Below, one piece after another: positions 1 through 6,331 of a stretch of DNA of 9,085 nucleotides. This stretch comes from Lachnospiraceae bacterium UBA7202 (GTDB taxonomy: Bacteria; Bacillota; Clostridia; Lachnospirales; Lachnospiraceae), in assembly GCA_002490705.1 (NCBI GenBank), contig DKUO01000031.1, forward strand, positions 1 to 9,085, read 5' to 3'. The translations under genes were made by a program, and so were the position numbers. Within the stretch, counting starts at the first letter, position 1. Each line of letters opens with the position of its first letter. The notes below the pieces were generated by a model, which worked only from the letters and a program-made list of their open reading frames with translations, was not told where the DNA came from and ran no database searches.

Positions 1-48
1 GAATTTAAAATTTCAAGTCAGCAAATACGGGATAGTCCTAAGTCCTCA

Positions 49-77
49 TTGTATTTGTGCCGCAAACGTGTTACACT
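49..77 (+). promoter_or_regulatory. possible promoter of the DegV gene
   Basis: A -35-like TTGTAT (49-54), a 17-nt spacer and a -10-like TACACT (72-77) lie about 70 nt before the DegV start. The -10 matches the sigma-A consensus at four of six positions and the -35 is weak. No other convincing promoter is visible in the first 130 bases, and the true promoter could lie before the window. Confidence 0.33.
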
Positions 78-145
78 CTTATGTATGTTGCATCTGAACA
101 CAAATCTGATACGCTCATGGCGGGAAAGGCATGGTTACCCATATT

Positions 146-1033
146 ATGAAGAAATACATTTTAAGCTGTTGCTCAACGGCAGATCTTCCTGCGGAACATT
201 TCGCCAGACGAGGCATTTTTTACGCCTGCTTCCACTATGAACTGGACGGGCAGGAATATCTGGATGATCTGGGAAAAAGCATATCCTTTGAACACTTTTA
301 TAAAGCAATGGCCGACGGCGCAGAAACCAAAACTTCGCAGGTAAATGTAGCCGAATTTACAGAATACTTTGAACCTTTCTTAAAAGCGGGCAAGGACATC
401 CTGCACCTGAGCCTGTCATCCGGTATCTCCGGCGTGATTAACTCTGCCATGACAGCCAGAGAGGCGCTTCTGGAAAAATATCCGGAACGCACGATTTATA
501 TTGTAGATTCTCTCGCGGCATCTTCCGGCTACGGTATGCTGATGGATAAGCTGGCTGATCTGCGCGACGAGGGCATGTCCATCGAGGAGCTTTACCAATG
601 GACGCTTGACAACCGCCTGCGTTTAAACCACTGGTTCTTCTCTACCGACCTGACCTTCTATATCAAGGGCGGCCGCATATCGAAAACCTCCGGGATGGTA
701 GGCAATATGTTAAATATCTGCCCTCTCCTAAACGTAGACAATATGGGACGGCTGATCCCCCGCTATAAGATCCGTACCAAACGGAAAGTAATTCACGCCA
801 TTGTTGACAAGATGGAAGAATGTATCGAAGAGGGCCGGGATTACAGCGGTAAATGCTATATTTCTCAATCCGCCTGCTATGCAGACGCAAGACTTGTCGC
901 CGATCTGATCGAAGAGCGTTTTCCGCATCTGGAAGAAAAGGTCATGATCACAAGCGTAGGCACCACCATCGGCGCCCACACGGGCCCGGGTACGGTAGCC
1001 GTATTCTTCTGGGGAAAAGAAAGGGTTGACTGA
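146..1033 (+). CDS. DegV family fatty-acid-binding protein
   Basis: The product is 295 aa from ATG 146, a normal DegV length (about 280-300). DegV proteins hold one fatty acid in a cleft between two alpha/beta lobes; some (FakB) present it to a FakA kinase. The family hallmarks are visible: the start MKKYILSCCSTADLP, TSQ at residues 63-65, the SSGISG loop at 91-96 (both line the ligand head group), and a later YIKGGRIS segment where the family has GGR. The frame stays open upstream to an ATG at 131, but the family's N-terminus begins at 146. The purine-rich GGGAAAGG (122-129) is badly spaced for either start, so initiation is uncertain. No fakA lies nearby, so whether this is a FakB or an orphan DegV cannot be told. 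The stop TGA falls in the loop of the terminator. Confidence 0.93.
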   Translation: MKKYILSCCSTADLPAEHFARRGIFYACFHYELDGQEYLDDLGKSISFEHFYKAMADGAETKTSQVNVAEFTEYFEPFLKAGKDILHLSLSSGISGVINSAMTAREALLEKYPERTIYIVDSLAASSGYGMLMDKLADLRDEGMSIEELYQWTLDNRLRLNHWFFSTDLTFYIKGGRISKTSGMVGNMLNICPLLNVDNMGRLIPRYKIRTKRKVIHAIVDKMEECIEEGRDYSGKCYISQSACYADARLVADLIEERFPHLEEKVMITSVGTTIGAHTGPGTVAVFFWGKERVD

Positions 1034-1048
1034 ACGTCAACCCTTTTT
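1020..1048. terminator. bidirectional intrinsic terminator between convergent genes
   Basis: An 11-bp perfect stem (1020-1030 with 1036-1046) closes a 5-nt loop TGAAC and runs into TTTTT on +. Reading -, the stem is followed by a T-rich stretch (complement of 1011-1019). It therefore can end both the DegV transcript and the convergent antiporter transcript. The DegV stop codon (1031-1033) lies inside the loop. Confidence 0.85.
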
Positions 1049-1055
1049 CTATGCC

Positions 1056-2000
1056 TCATCGCATCAAATACACGAAATACCCCGCATATCCGAGTAACAT
1101 CATCGCGCCGCCCAGACGACCCAGCCTCTTGTTTTTGAAAACACAGATCCACAAAAGCACGGCCGCCGCTATGCACACAATACCATCTATCAAAAATTCG
1201 GGCGCATACGCCACCGGCGTAATCAGCGCCGAAGTGCCCACAACAAAGAGAATATTGAAAATATTGCTGCCCACGATGTTGCCCACAGCAATATCCGCTT
1301 TTCCCTTAATCGCTGCCGTGACAGAAGTCACAAGCTCCGGCAGGGATGTGCCGAACGCGACAATGGTCAGACCGATCAGACGCTCACTCATACCGAAAAT
1401 CTTTGCAAGTGCCGTAGCCGCATCCACCGCCACATCAGAACCGACTACAATCATCACACCGCCGAGAAGAATCAGCCCTAGCATTTTCCAGACCGGCATC
1501 GGTTTCTCCTCGTCCGCCGTCTCTTCCTGCAAACCGCTTCCCTTTTTCGATATCACAAACAAATACCCCAGATAGCCAAGCATAAATGCCCACAAAATCA
1601 TTCCGTCCGACAAGCGCAGCATCCGGTCGCCCGTACAGCCCAGCGCCAGAAGAATCCCCGTCACCAGAATCACAAAGGGAATCTCATATTTCACCGTGGT
1701 CTTTTGCACTGCTATCGGTGTGATGACCGCAGTAAGTCCCAAAATCAGCAGAATATTCATAATATTGCTTCCCACAATATTCCCGATGGTGATCTCCGCG
1801 CTCCCTTTTAAAGCCGCCGATACACTGACTGCCGCCTCCGGCAAAGATGTACCCATGGCCACAATGGTGAGTCCGATCACAAGCTGCGGAATCCCGAACT
1901 TTTCCGCTACGCGGCTCGCGCCCTCCACAAACCAGTCCGCTCCCTTCACAAGGAGCACAAAACCCAAGGCCAAAAGTACAATCTGCATCATTACTTCCAT
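1056..2000 (-). CDS. calcium/sodium antiporter, CaCA family (YrbG-like)
   Basis: The product is 314 aa, the usual size of prokaryotic CaCA exchangers, which swap Ca2+ (or a related divalent cation) for Na+ or H+ across the membrane. Two inverted homologous halves are plain: alpha-1 has GTSLPE at residues 50-55 and GNIVGSNI at 73-80; alpha-2 has GTSLPE at 217-222 and GNIVGSNI at 240-247. The acidic residues of these motifs bind the cation. A short charged loop (about 157-166, QEETADEEK) separates the halves, and about ten hydrophobic helices fill the rest. The ATG at 2000 is chosen because GGAGGA stands 7 nt before it; the open frame upstream to 2147 overlaps the riboswitch. Mn2+ as substrate is an inference from the upstream yybP-ykoY-like aptamer. 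Confidence 0.92.
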   Translation of the reverse strand: MEVMMQIVLLALGFVLLVKGADWFVEGASRVAEKFGIPQLVIGLTIVAMGTSLPEAAVSVSAALKGSAEITIGNIVGSNIMNILLILGLTAVITPIAVQKTTVKYEIPFVILVTGILLALGCTGDRMLRLSDGMILWAFMLGYLGYLFVISKKGSGLQEETADEEKPMPVWKMLGLILLGGVMIVVGSDVAVDAATALAKIFGMSERLIGLTIVAFGTSLPELVTSVTAAIKGKADIAVGNIVGSNIFNILFVVGTSALITPVAYAPEFLIDGIVCIAAAVLLWICVFKNKRLGRLGGAMMLLGYAGYFVYLMR

Positions 2001-2022
2001 AATCTCTTCCTCCATTCTTTCC

Positions 2023-2087
2023 GAAAGCCCTTCCCTACAGATAGATTTCTTCCTGCAAGCCTGCACATAAAAATAGGACGGGCTTTC
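2023..2087 (-). promoter_or_regulatory. long leader hairpin, possible expression platform of the riboswitch
   Basis: On the - strand GAAAGCCC (2087-2080) pairs with GGGCTTTC (2030-2023), and after a small mismatch five more pairs (TCCTA with TAGGG) extend the stem. It lies between the aptamer and the antiporter ribosome binding site (about 2008-2013). No T-run follows, so control, if any, would act on translation or on RNA stability. The competing fold was not worked out. Confidence 0.4.
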
Positions 2088-2099
2088 AACATTTTTCAT

Positions 2100-2194
2100 G
2101 CTAAAAGTCTCGTCCTTTCCATGTCGGAAAGCGTGTAAACATGACACAAGTGTCAGGGTATGTTGCCTACACAGGATAACTACTCCCTCTTAAC
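2100..2194 (-). promoter_or_regulatory. yybP-ykoY-like (Mn2+-sensing) riboswitch aptamer
   Basis: On the - strand P1 forms from GTTAAGAG (2194-2187) and CTTTTAGC (2107-2100), eight consecutive pairs including G-U. Directly inside P1 are the two conserved loop sequences of this family: GGAGTAG (2186-2180) and ACGAGA (2113-2108). P3 is CTTTCC/GGAAAG (2131-2126 with 2120-2115) with a 5-nt loop, just before ACGAGA as expected. A further hairpin TGACA/TGTCA sits in the variable arm. The family senses Mn2+ and precedes cation transport genes, which fits the antiporter 100 nt downstream. The match was made from memory of the consensus, not with a covariance model. Confidence 0.8.
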
Positions 2195-2210
2195 CTTTTA
2201 CTTTTGAAAT

Positions 2211-2239
2211 AATGTACCATAAGTGTTACCGCTTGTCAA
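2211..2239 (-). promoter_or_regulatory. sigma-A promoter of riboswitch and antiporter
   Basis: A perfect -35 TTGACA (2239-2234), a 17-nt spacer and a -10 TACATT (2216-2211) would start RNA near 2204, about 10 nt before the aptamer. The -35 box overlaps the TGA stop of the upstream MATE gene. Confidence 0.75.
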
Positions 2240-3621
2240 TGAATTTTACGCAAAGATTCCTCCGAAAGAATCTTTTTGATATTAAGCAAAAACAGCACAC
2301 TCGCCGTAGTCGCCGAAATTACGTCAGACACCGGCTCTGCATAGTATACCCCCATCACGCCGAAAAAATGCGGCAGAATAATCGCTAACGGAATTAACAG
2401 GATAATTTTTCGGAGCACCGCTATAAAGAGAGAAACCTTTGCCTGACCCAAAGCCAGAAAAGTGGGCTGAATCCCGTTTTGCAGGCCAAACACCAGCATA
2501 CCCGCCATAAAGACCGGCATCACCCTGCCGACCAGCTCCACAAGCGCCGCCTCTTCCGTAAAAAATCCGGCATAAAATTCCGGGAACAGCATGGTAGTGG
2601 CCGTGGAAATCAACATGAAACCGAAACAGAGTCCAATCATCCAGCGGTAAAGCTGCCTCACCCTGCCAAAATTTCCCGCGCCGTAATTATAGCTGACAAT
2701 CGGCGTCATGCCCTGGGTAAATCCCCCGATCGGCGCAGAAAAAAGCTGCATCACACTCTGCATAATGGTGAGCGCCCCCACATGAAGATCTCCTCCGTAG
2801 CTTTGCAGCCCGTGATTTAACACAATGCTAATAAAACTCTCTGTGGCGCGCATGATAAAGGGCGAGATGCCAAGCGAAAAAATGCTGACCAAAATCCCCG
2901 CCTCCAGCTTCAAATACCGGCTGCGAATCTTCAAAGATGATTTTTTACTGAGCAGAAATCCCGTAACCCACGCCGCACTGAGGGCCTGTGAAATCACAGT
3001 GGCCACAGCAGCGCCCTTCACACCCATGTTAAGGCCGAAGATAAAAATAGGATCTAAAATAATATTTGCCACCGCACCGATCAGCACAGAAAGCATTGCC
3101 GTCCCCGGACGGCTCTGACAGATGATAAAAGCGTTCAGACCAAGCGCAAGCTCTACAAACAACGTACCGATCAGGTAAATCGTCAGATAGTCCACCGCAT
3201 ACTCTATGGTAGCGTCACTGGCGCCGAACTGATAGAGAAGCGGTCGCTGAAACGCATAGAAAACAGCCATCAGCGCCACCGTACAGATCACCAGAAAACT
3301 CACGCTGTTTCCCAGAATCTTCTCCGCGTGCTCTCTGTCCCCTTTCCCCAGCCAGATAGCCGCAAGGGGCGCCGCGCCACTGTTGATAAAACCTGAGAAC
3401 GCAGAAATAAAGACGGTAATACAGAAAGTGACGCCCACGCCTGTCAGCGCATTCGCGCCCACGCCCTCCATATGTCCGATATAAATTCTGTCAATAATAC
3501 TGTATAAAATATTGATGATCTGCGCCAGAATTGACGGCAGCGTCATACTTGCCATGAGCTTTCCGACAGATTCCGTCGCCATACGTTCTTCGCGGGTCAT
3601 CGCCGATTGATTCGAGGCCAT
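2236..3621 (-). CDS. MATE family efflux transporter (MepA/DinF-like branch)
   Basis: The product is 461 aa, the usual MATE length, with about twelve hydrophobic helices in two halves. MATE proteins expel cationic drugs or metabolites in exchange for Na+ or H+. Visible hallmarks are an N-terminal segment with TLPSILAQIINILYSIIDR, the ILDPIFIFGL motif ending the first half (DPIFIFGL at residues 190-197) followed by GVKGAAVATVISQ, and YNYGAG at 311-316 in the second half. The start ATG 3621 has a GAAGGGA ribosome binding site at good spacing. Substrate cannot be predicted. It points away from the lipase gene and has its own promoter. No terminator was found between its stop and the antiporter promoter, so some read-through into the riboswitch is possible. 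Confidence 0.93.
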   Translation of the reverse strand: MASNQSAMTREERMATESVGKLMASMTLPSILAQIINILYSIIDRIYIGHMEGVGANALTGVGVTFCITVFISAFSGFINSGAAPLAAIWLGKGDREHAEKILGNSVSFLVICTVALMAVFYAFQRPLLYQFGASDATIEYAVDYLTIYLIGTLFVELALGLNAFIICQSRPGTAMLSVLIGAVANIILDPIFIFGLNMGVKGAAVATVISQALSAAWVTGFLLSKKSSLKIRSRYLKLEAGILVSIFSLGISPFIMRATESFISIVLNHGLQSYGGDLHVGALTIMQSVMQLFSAPIGGFTQGMTPIVSYNYGAGNFGRVRQLYRWMIGLCFGFMLISTATTMLFPEFYAGFFTEEAALVELVGRVMPVFMAGMLVFGLQNGIQPTFLALGQAKVSLFIAVLRKIILLIPLAIILPHFFGVMGVYYAEPVSDVISATTASVLFLLNIKKILSEESLRKIH

Positions 3622-3661
3622 ACGTTTTCCCTTCTCTTCCTAAAAAATAAGTTCGTATGTA

Positions 3662-3690
3662 ATCTTACCTGAATTGTTTTGGAATTGCAA
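3662..3690 (-). promoter_or_regulatory. promoter of the 461-aa MATE gene
   Basis: On the - strand TTGCAA (3690-3685), a 17-nt spacer and TAAGAT (3667-3662) form a plausible sigma-A promoter about 40 nt before the MATE start codon. Both boxes match at four of six positions. Confidence 0.55.
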
Positions 3691-3713
3691 CCATGTCCCC
3701 GTTATGCTACCAT
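3685..3713 (+). promoter_or_regulatory. promoter of the lipase gene, sharing the -35 box
   Basis: On + the same palindromic TTGCAA (3685-3690), a 17-nt spacer and TACCAT (3708-3713) form a promoter for the divergent gene. An alternative is TTGGAA (3679-3684) with TATGCT (3703-3708) at 18 nt. Confidence 0.45.
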
Positions 3714-3725
3714 GAATGCAAAGAT

Positions 3726-3743
3726 TCCTTTCTCTACAAAGGA
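3726..3743 (+). other. small leader hairpin before the lipase start
   Basis: TCCTTT (3726-3731) and AAAGGA (3738-3743) form a 6-bp hairpin with loop CTCTAC in the predicted 5' leader, about 8 nt before the GGAG ribosome binding site. It could modulate translation, but it is short and may be chance. Confidence 0.25.
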
Positions 3744-3761
3744 TGTAAAACGGAGATGCTT

Positions 3762-5165
3762 ATGAAAAAAATAGGTAAAATATTTTCCGCACTGCTTCTC
3801 ATTTTCGAATTCAGCGCGCTTTGCATACTGACGCCGTATCTCACAGACTCCCATCTGCGGAATGCTTTTTTCACCCCGCACCGGACTATTGCCGTCATTT
3901 GGGCCTGTATCCTCGGATTAATTCTCTTTCTCTATATCAATCTTTTTCCCGGATTCACCTTTCGCAAAACCTCTACCCTGCGCAATCAGATTCTGGAAGA
4001 CGGCGTTATCCTGTTACAGCTGTTCCTCGTCACCACCATCGCAGAATCCGCATTAATAATCCTGCTTCTGCTGTACCGTCTTTCGGGAAAATCCAATATA
4101 TCCGGCAGTTTTGCACAGGGCGCGGGATTTCTGCTCGGTATCCTTCTTCTGGTTCTGGCGGAGTCCGTCCTTTTCTGGAACGGCATTATCCGCGTATATA
4201 CGACTTCCGTGCAGCTTGGCCTCAAGTGGCGCGTCATCGGCATCGCCTGCGGCTTTATCCCTTTTGTCCATATCTGGGCGCTGTGCCGGATTATCGGCAT
4301 TACTTCCCGCGAGGCCGCCTTTGAAGAGGAAAAGTACCTGTTAGATCAGGTACGCGCCCAAAGACAGATCTGCCACACCAGATATCCGCTGCTTTTGGTA
4401 CACGGCGTTTTTTTTCGGGATTTCCGCTTCTTTAATTATTGGGGCAGAATCCCCTATGCCCTGAAACAAAACGGCGCTGTGATCTACTACGGCAGCCAGC
4501 AGTCCGCCGCCTCTGTGGCTTCCTGCGGGCAGGAACTGGCAGAGCGCATCCGCTCCATCGTGCAGGAAACGGGTTGTGAAAAGGTAAATATCATCGCCCA
4601 CTCCAAGGGCGGCCTTGACAGCCGTTATGCCATAAGCGCCTGCGGCGTTTCCCCTTACGTGGCTTCCCTGACCACCATCAACACCCCTCACAGGGGATGC
4701 ATTTTTGCGGATTATCTGTTAGAAAAAATACCGGAAAAGATACAGAAAAGCGTGGCCCGAAAGTACAATGCGGCATTGCAAAAATTCGGCGATTCCAGCC
4801 CCGACTTTCTCTCTGCCGTACAGGATCTCACCGCCTCTGCCTGTCTCCTCAGAAATGAAGAGCTAGCCGACTGCCCCGACGTATATTATCAGAGTGTGGG
4901 CAGCCGGATGAACCGCGCTTCCAGCGGCAGATTCCCTCTCAATATGGCCTATCCGCTGGTCAAACATTTCGACGGCACAAACGACGGGCTGGTTTCCATG
5001 GAAAGCGCCCGCTGGGGAGAACATTTCACAGAGCTTGCTACGCCCCAGGGCCGGGGGATTTCCCACGGCGATATGATCGACCTGAACCGGGAAAATATTT
5101 CCGGATTTGATATACGAGAGTTTTATGTAAACCTTGTGGCGAATTTAAAAAGCAAGGGGTATTGA
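3762..5165 (+). CDS. membrane-anchored alpha/beta-hydrolase, lipase/esterase-like
   Basis: The product is 467 aa from ATG 3762, chosen because GGAG (3752-3755) stands 6 nt before it; the frame is open upstream to 3693 without a ribosome binding site. The N-terminal half (residues about 7-180) holds five hydrophobic helices with the positive-inside pattern of an N-in, C-out protein. The C-terminal half is an alpha/beta-hydrolase: LLLVHGVFF with the oxyanion HG at 214-215, nucleophile Ser281 in IIAHSKGGLD, TPHRG at 308-312 as in lipases, Asp408 in the segment DGTNDGLVS and His435 in GISHGD. That gives a full catalytic triad. It probably cleaves an ester or lipid at the outer face of the membrane; the substrate is unknown. 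Its 3' end overlaps the convergent UDG-like gene by 21 bp. Confidence 0.85.
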   Translation: MKKIGKIFSALLLIFEFSALCILTPYLTDSHLRNAFFTPHRTIAVIWACILGLILFLYINLFPGFTFRKTSTLRNQILEDGVILLQLFLVTTIAESALIILLLLYRLSGKSNISGSFAQGAGFLLGILLLVLAESVLFWNGIIRVYTTSVQLGLKWRVIGIACGFIPFVHIWALCRIIGITSREAAFEEEKYLLDQVRAQRQICHTRYPLLLVHGVFFRDFRFFNYWGRIPYALKQNGAVIYYGSQQSAASVASCGQELAERIRSIVQETGCEKVNIIAHSKGGLDSRYAISACGVSPYVASLTTINTPHRGCIFADYLLEKIPEKIQKSVARKYNAALQKFGDSSPDFLSAVQDLTASACLLRNEELADCPDVYYQSVGSRMNRASSGRFPLNMAYPLVKHFDGTNDGLVSMESARWGEHFTELATPQGRGISHGDMIDLNRENISGFDIREFYVNLVANLKSKGY

Positions 5166-5867
5166 TTTTTGTATCAGAGCCTGCTGATAAATACCCATTA
5201 ACCCGTAATAGTTCATAACTGCTGGATAGCGATTAGATGGATGGTAATAGTCCAGCACAACTACATTATGATTATTTAATCTCATTGTATAATAAAGATT
5301 CGGATTTGGATGGCTGTAGTCTTTAACAGGTTCTTCCATTATAATATTCAATGAAGATATTGTATATCCGCAAACAATCACCGTTGGATCTACCAATTCT
5401 ATTTCCTTACGCAATTGCGCTTTATCATATTCAGCATATTTGTTGATAACTTCCATATCAGAGTTTGAAGTTCCTCCACTCTTTTTCACATTGACAACAG
5501 CCATTTTTCTCAAATAAGGATTCCCATAATAATTCATTATTTCGTCAACGGGATATGGTGGAAGTACATTTTCTGTAGTTGCCATCAGTCCATAGGTCCA
5601 TTCTGATACACGCCTCCATGTACCGCTTCCGATTTTTTTATCCGTCAGCAAATGTTCGGAAATCAAATCCCAATTTCCCTCTTCGTGGTATGCTTCTTTT
5701 AATAAAAACAAAGGGCGTACATTTTGTGAAAACCATTGTTTTGGACAAACAATACCGTCTGAAATAAACACATTATTTTTATGATCAATTTCGCCGGAGG
5801 AAGTCTTTTCTTTCCATTCTTCAAATAGTGATTTTATATCAGATTCATATTGTTTTATTATGTTCAT
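5145..5867 (-). CDS. uracil-DNA glycosylase superfamily-like protein
   Basis: The product is 240 aa. ATG 5867 follows AGGAGGT by 6 nt; a longer TTG-started frame would include that ribosome binding site in coding sequence. No exact family is recognised, but motifs fall in the order of the UDG fold: RPLFLLKEAY (51-60, place of the active-site loop), VNVKK (125-129), DPTVIVCG (160-167, like the P-x-I/V-x-x-LG strand) and DYYHPSNR (206-213, like the HPS motif that holds the minor groove). The first loop lacks the usual GxxPG/GQDPYH catalytic signature, so glycosylase activity is doubtful and another substrate is possible. It is soluble, with no signal peptide. A strong promoter precedes it. Its stop lies inside the end of the convergent lipase gene. 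Confidence 0.7.
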   Translation of the reverse strand: MNIIKQYESDIKSLFEEWKEKTSSGEIDHKNNVFISDGIVCPKQWFSQNVRPLFLLKEAYHEEGNWDLISEHLLTDKKIGSGTWRRVSEWTYGLMATTENVLPPYPVDEIMNYYGNPYLRKMAVVNVKKSGGTSNSDMEVINKYAEYDKAQLRKEIELVDPTVIVCGYTISSLNIIMEEPVKDYSHPNPNLYYTMRLNNHNVVVLDYYHPSNRYPAVMNYYGLMGIYQQALIQKSIPLAF

Positions 5868-5904
5868 TCCACTACCTCCTTGAAATTTCAATTTGACATT
5901 TTAC

Positions 5905-5932
5905 ATCATATCAATCTGTTGCTTTAAGTCAA
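5905..5932 (-). promoter_or_regulatory. promoter of the UDG-like gene
   Basis: On the - strand TTGACT (5932-5927), a 16-nt spacer and TATGAT (5910-5905) match the sigma-A consensus at five of six positions in each box. RNA would start near 5898, about 30 nt before the start codon. Confidence 0.7.
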
Positions 5933-5958
5933 TAGTTTTTTAATTACCAGTTATTTGA

Positions 5959-5964
5959 TATACT
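5959..5964 (+). promoter_or_regulatory. possible -10 box for the XRE remnant
   Basis: TATACT matches the -10 consensus at five of six positions and lies 22 nt before the TTG start of the XRE fragment. The -35 region at 17 nt is only a T-run. The region between this box and the divergent promoter may have held the regulator's operator. Confidence 0.3.
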
Positions 5965-5985
5965 TATTTTAACAGGTGGTGAAAA

Positions 5986-6331
5986 TTGAGCATTGGAAGC
6001 AATATTCGAAACACACGCAAAGAGAAGGGAATGACATTATGGCAAATAGCCGATATTATTGAAACTTGAAACGAAAAAGAAAATAGCAGACGCTCTTGGT
6101 TGCAAAGTTTCAGATATTGATAAAAGTATTTACGTTATTTCTACTAAGTACGCACTCACACAAAAAAGGTCAGAGCGATTTCAGAAAGATGCAGAAGCAG
6201 GAGAAATTTTTGCAAAATTCCCGAATATCAAAGGGAACCCACCACCCCGCCCTAGGAATAACCGCTGGTACAAATTATTTTTCCAAATAAAAGTTAAAGG
6301 AGCAAAACGCTATGAACGAGAAAGAATTTGA
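5986..6331 (+). pseudogene. degraded XRE-family helix-turn-helix regulator
   Basis: A TTG at 5986 follows AGGTGGT by 5 nt and opens a reading frame with IGSNIRNTRKEKGMTLWQIA, the first helices of an XRE/Cro domain, but hits TGA at 6067. The adjacent frame from about 6059 continues with LETKKKIADALGCKVSDID, the closing helices of the same domain. The middle part (recognition helix and the following turn, about 20-25 residues) is missing, so the gene has an internal deletion and a frameshift near 6060. The remaining open frame to 6331 is not recognisable and overlaps the start of the DinD gene by 20 nt. An intact copy would probably have regulated the neighbouring genes. A tiny functional protein is not excluded but unlikely. 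Confidence 0.7.

Noticed and set aside
131..145. Five-codon N-terminal extension of the DegV protein from ATG 131
   Set aside because: The family N-terminus starts at MKKYILSCC (146) and the extension has no family counterpart. The ribosome binding site is poor for both starts, so the choice is by homology.
1051..2070. Two long + strand open frames (1051-1575 and 1696-2070)
   Set aside because: They mirror the antiporter gene on the other strand, have no ribosome binding site and no recognisable domains.
2001..2147. 49-codon N-terminal extension of the antiporter, including an ATG at 2099 right after the aptamer
   Set aside because: It would run through the riboswitch, has no ribosome binding site, is not membrane-like and lies before a well-spaced GGAGGA at the 2000 start. 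The absence of stops over this length is compatible with chance.
3693..3761. Longer lipase start at ATG 3693
   Set aside because: It lies before the predicted transcription start and lacks a ribosome binding site; GGAG is placed for ATG 3762.
6096..6290. 64-codon + frame overlapping the XRE remnant
   Set aside because: It has no ribosome binding site and no recognised domain, and it overlaps the clearer XRE-like frame. It might hold part of a frameshifted remnant, but this cannot be supported.
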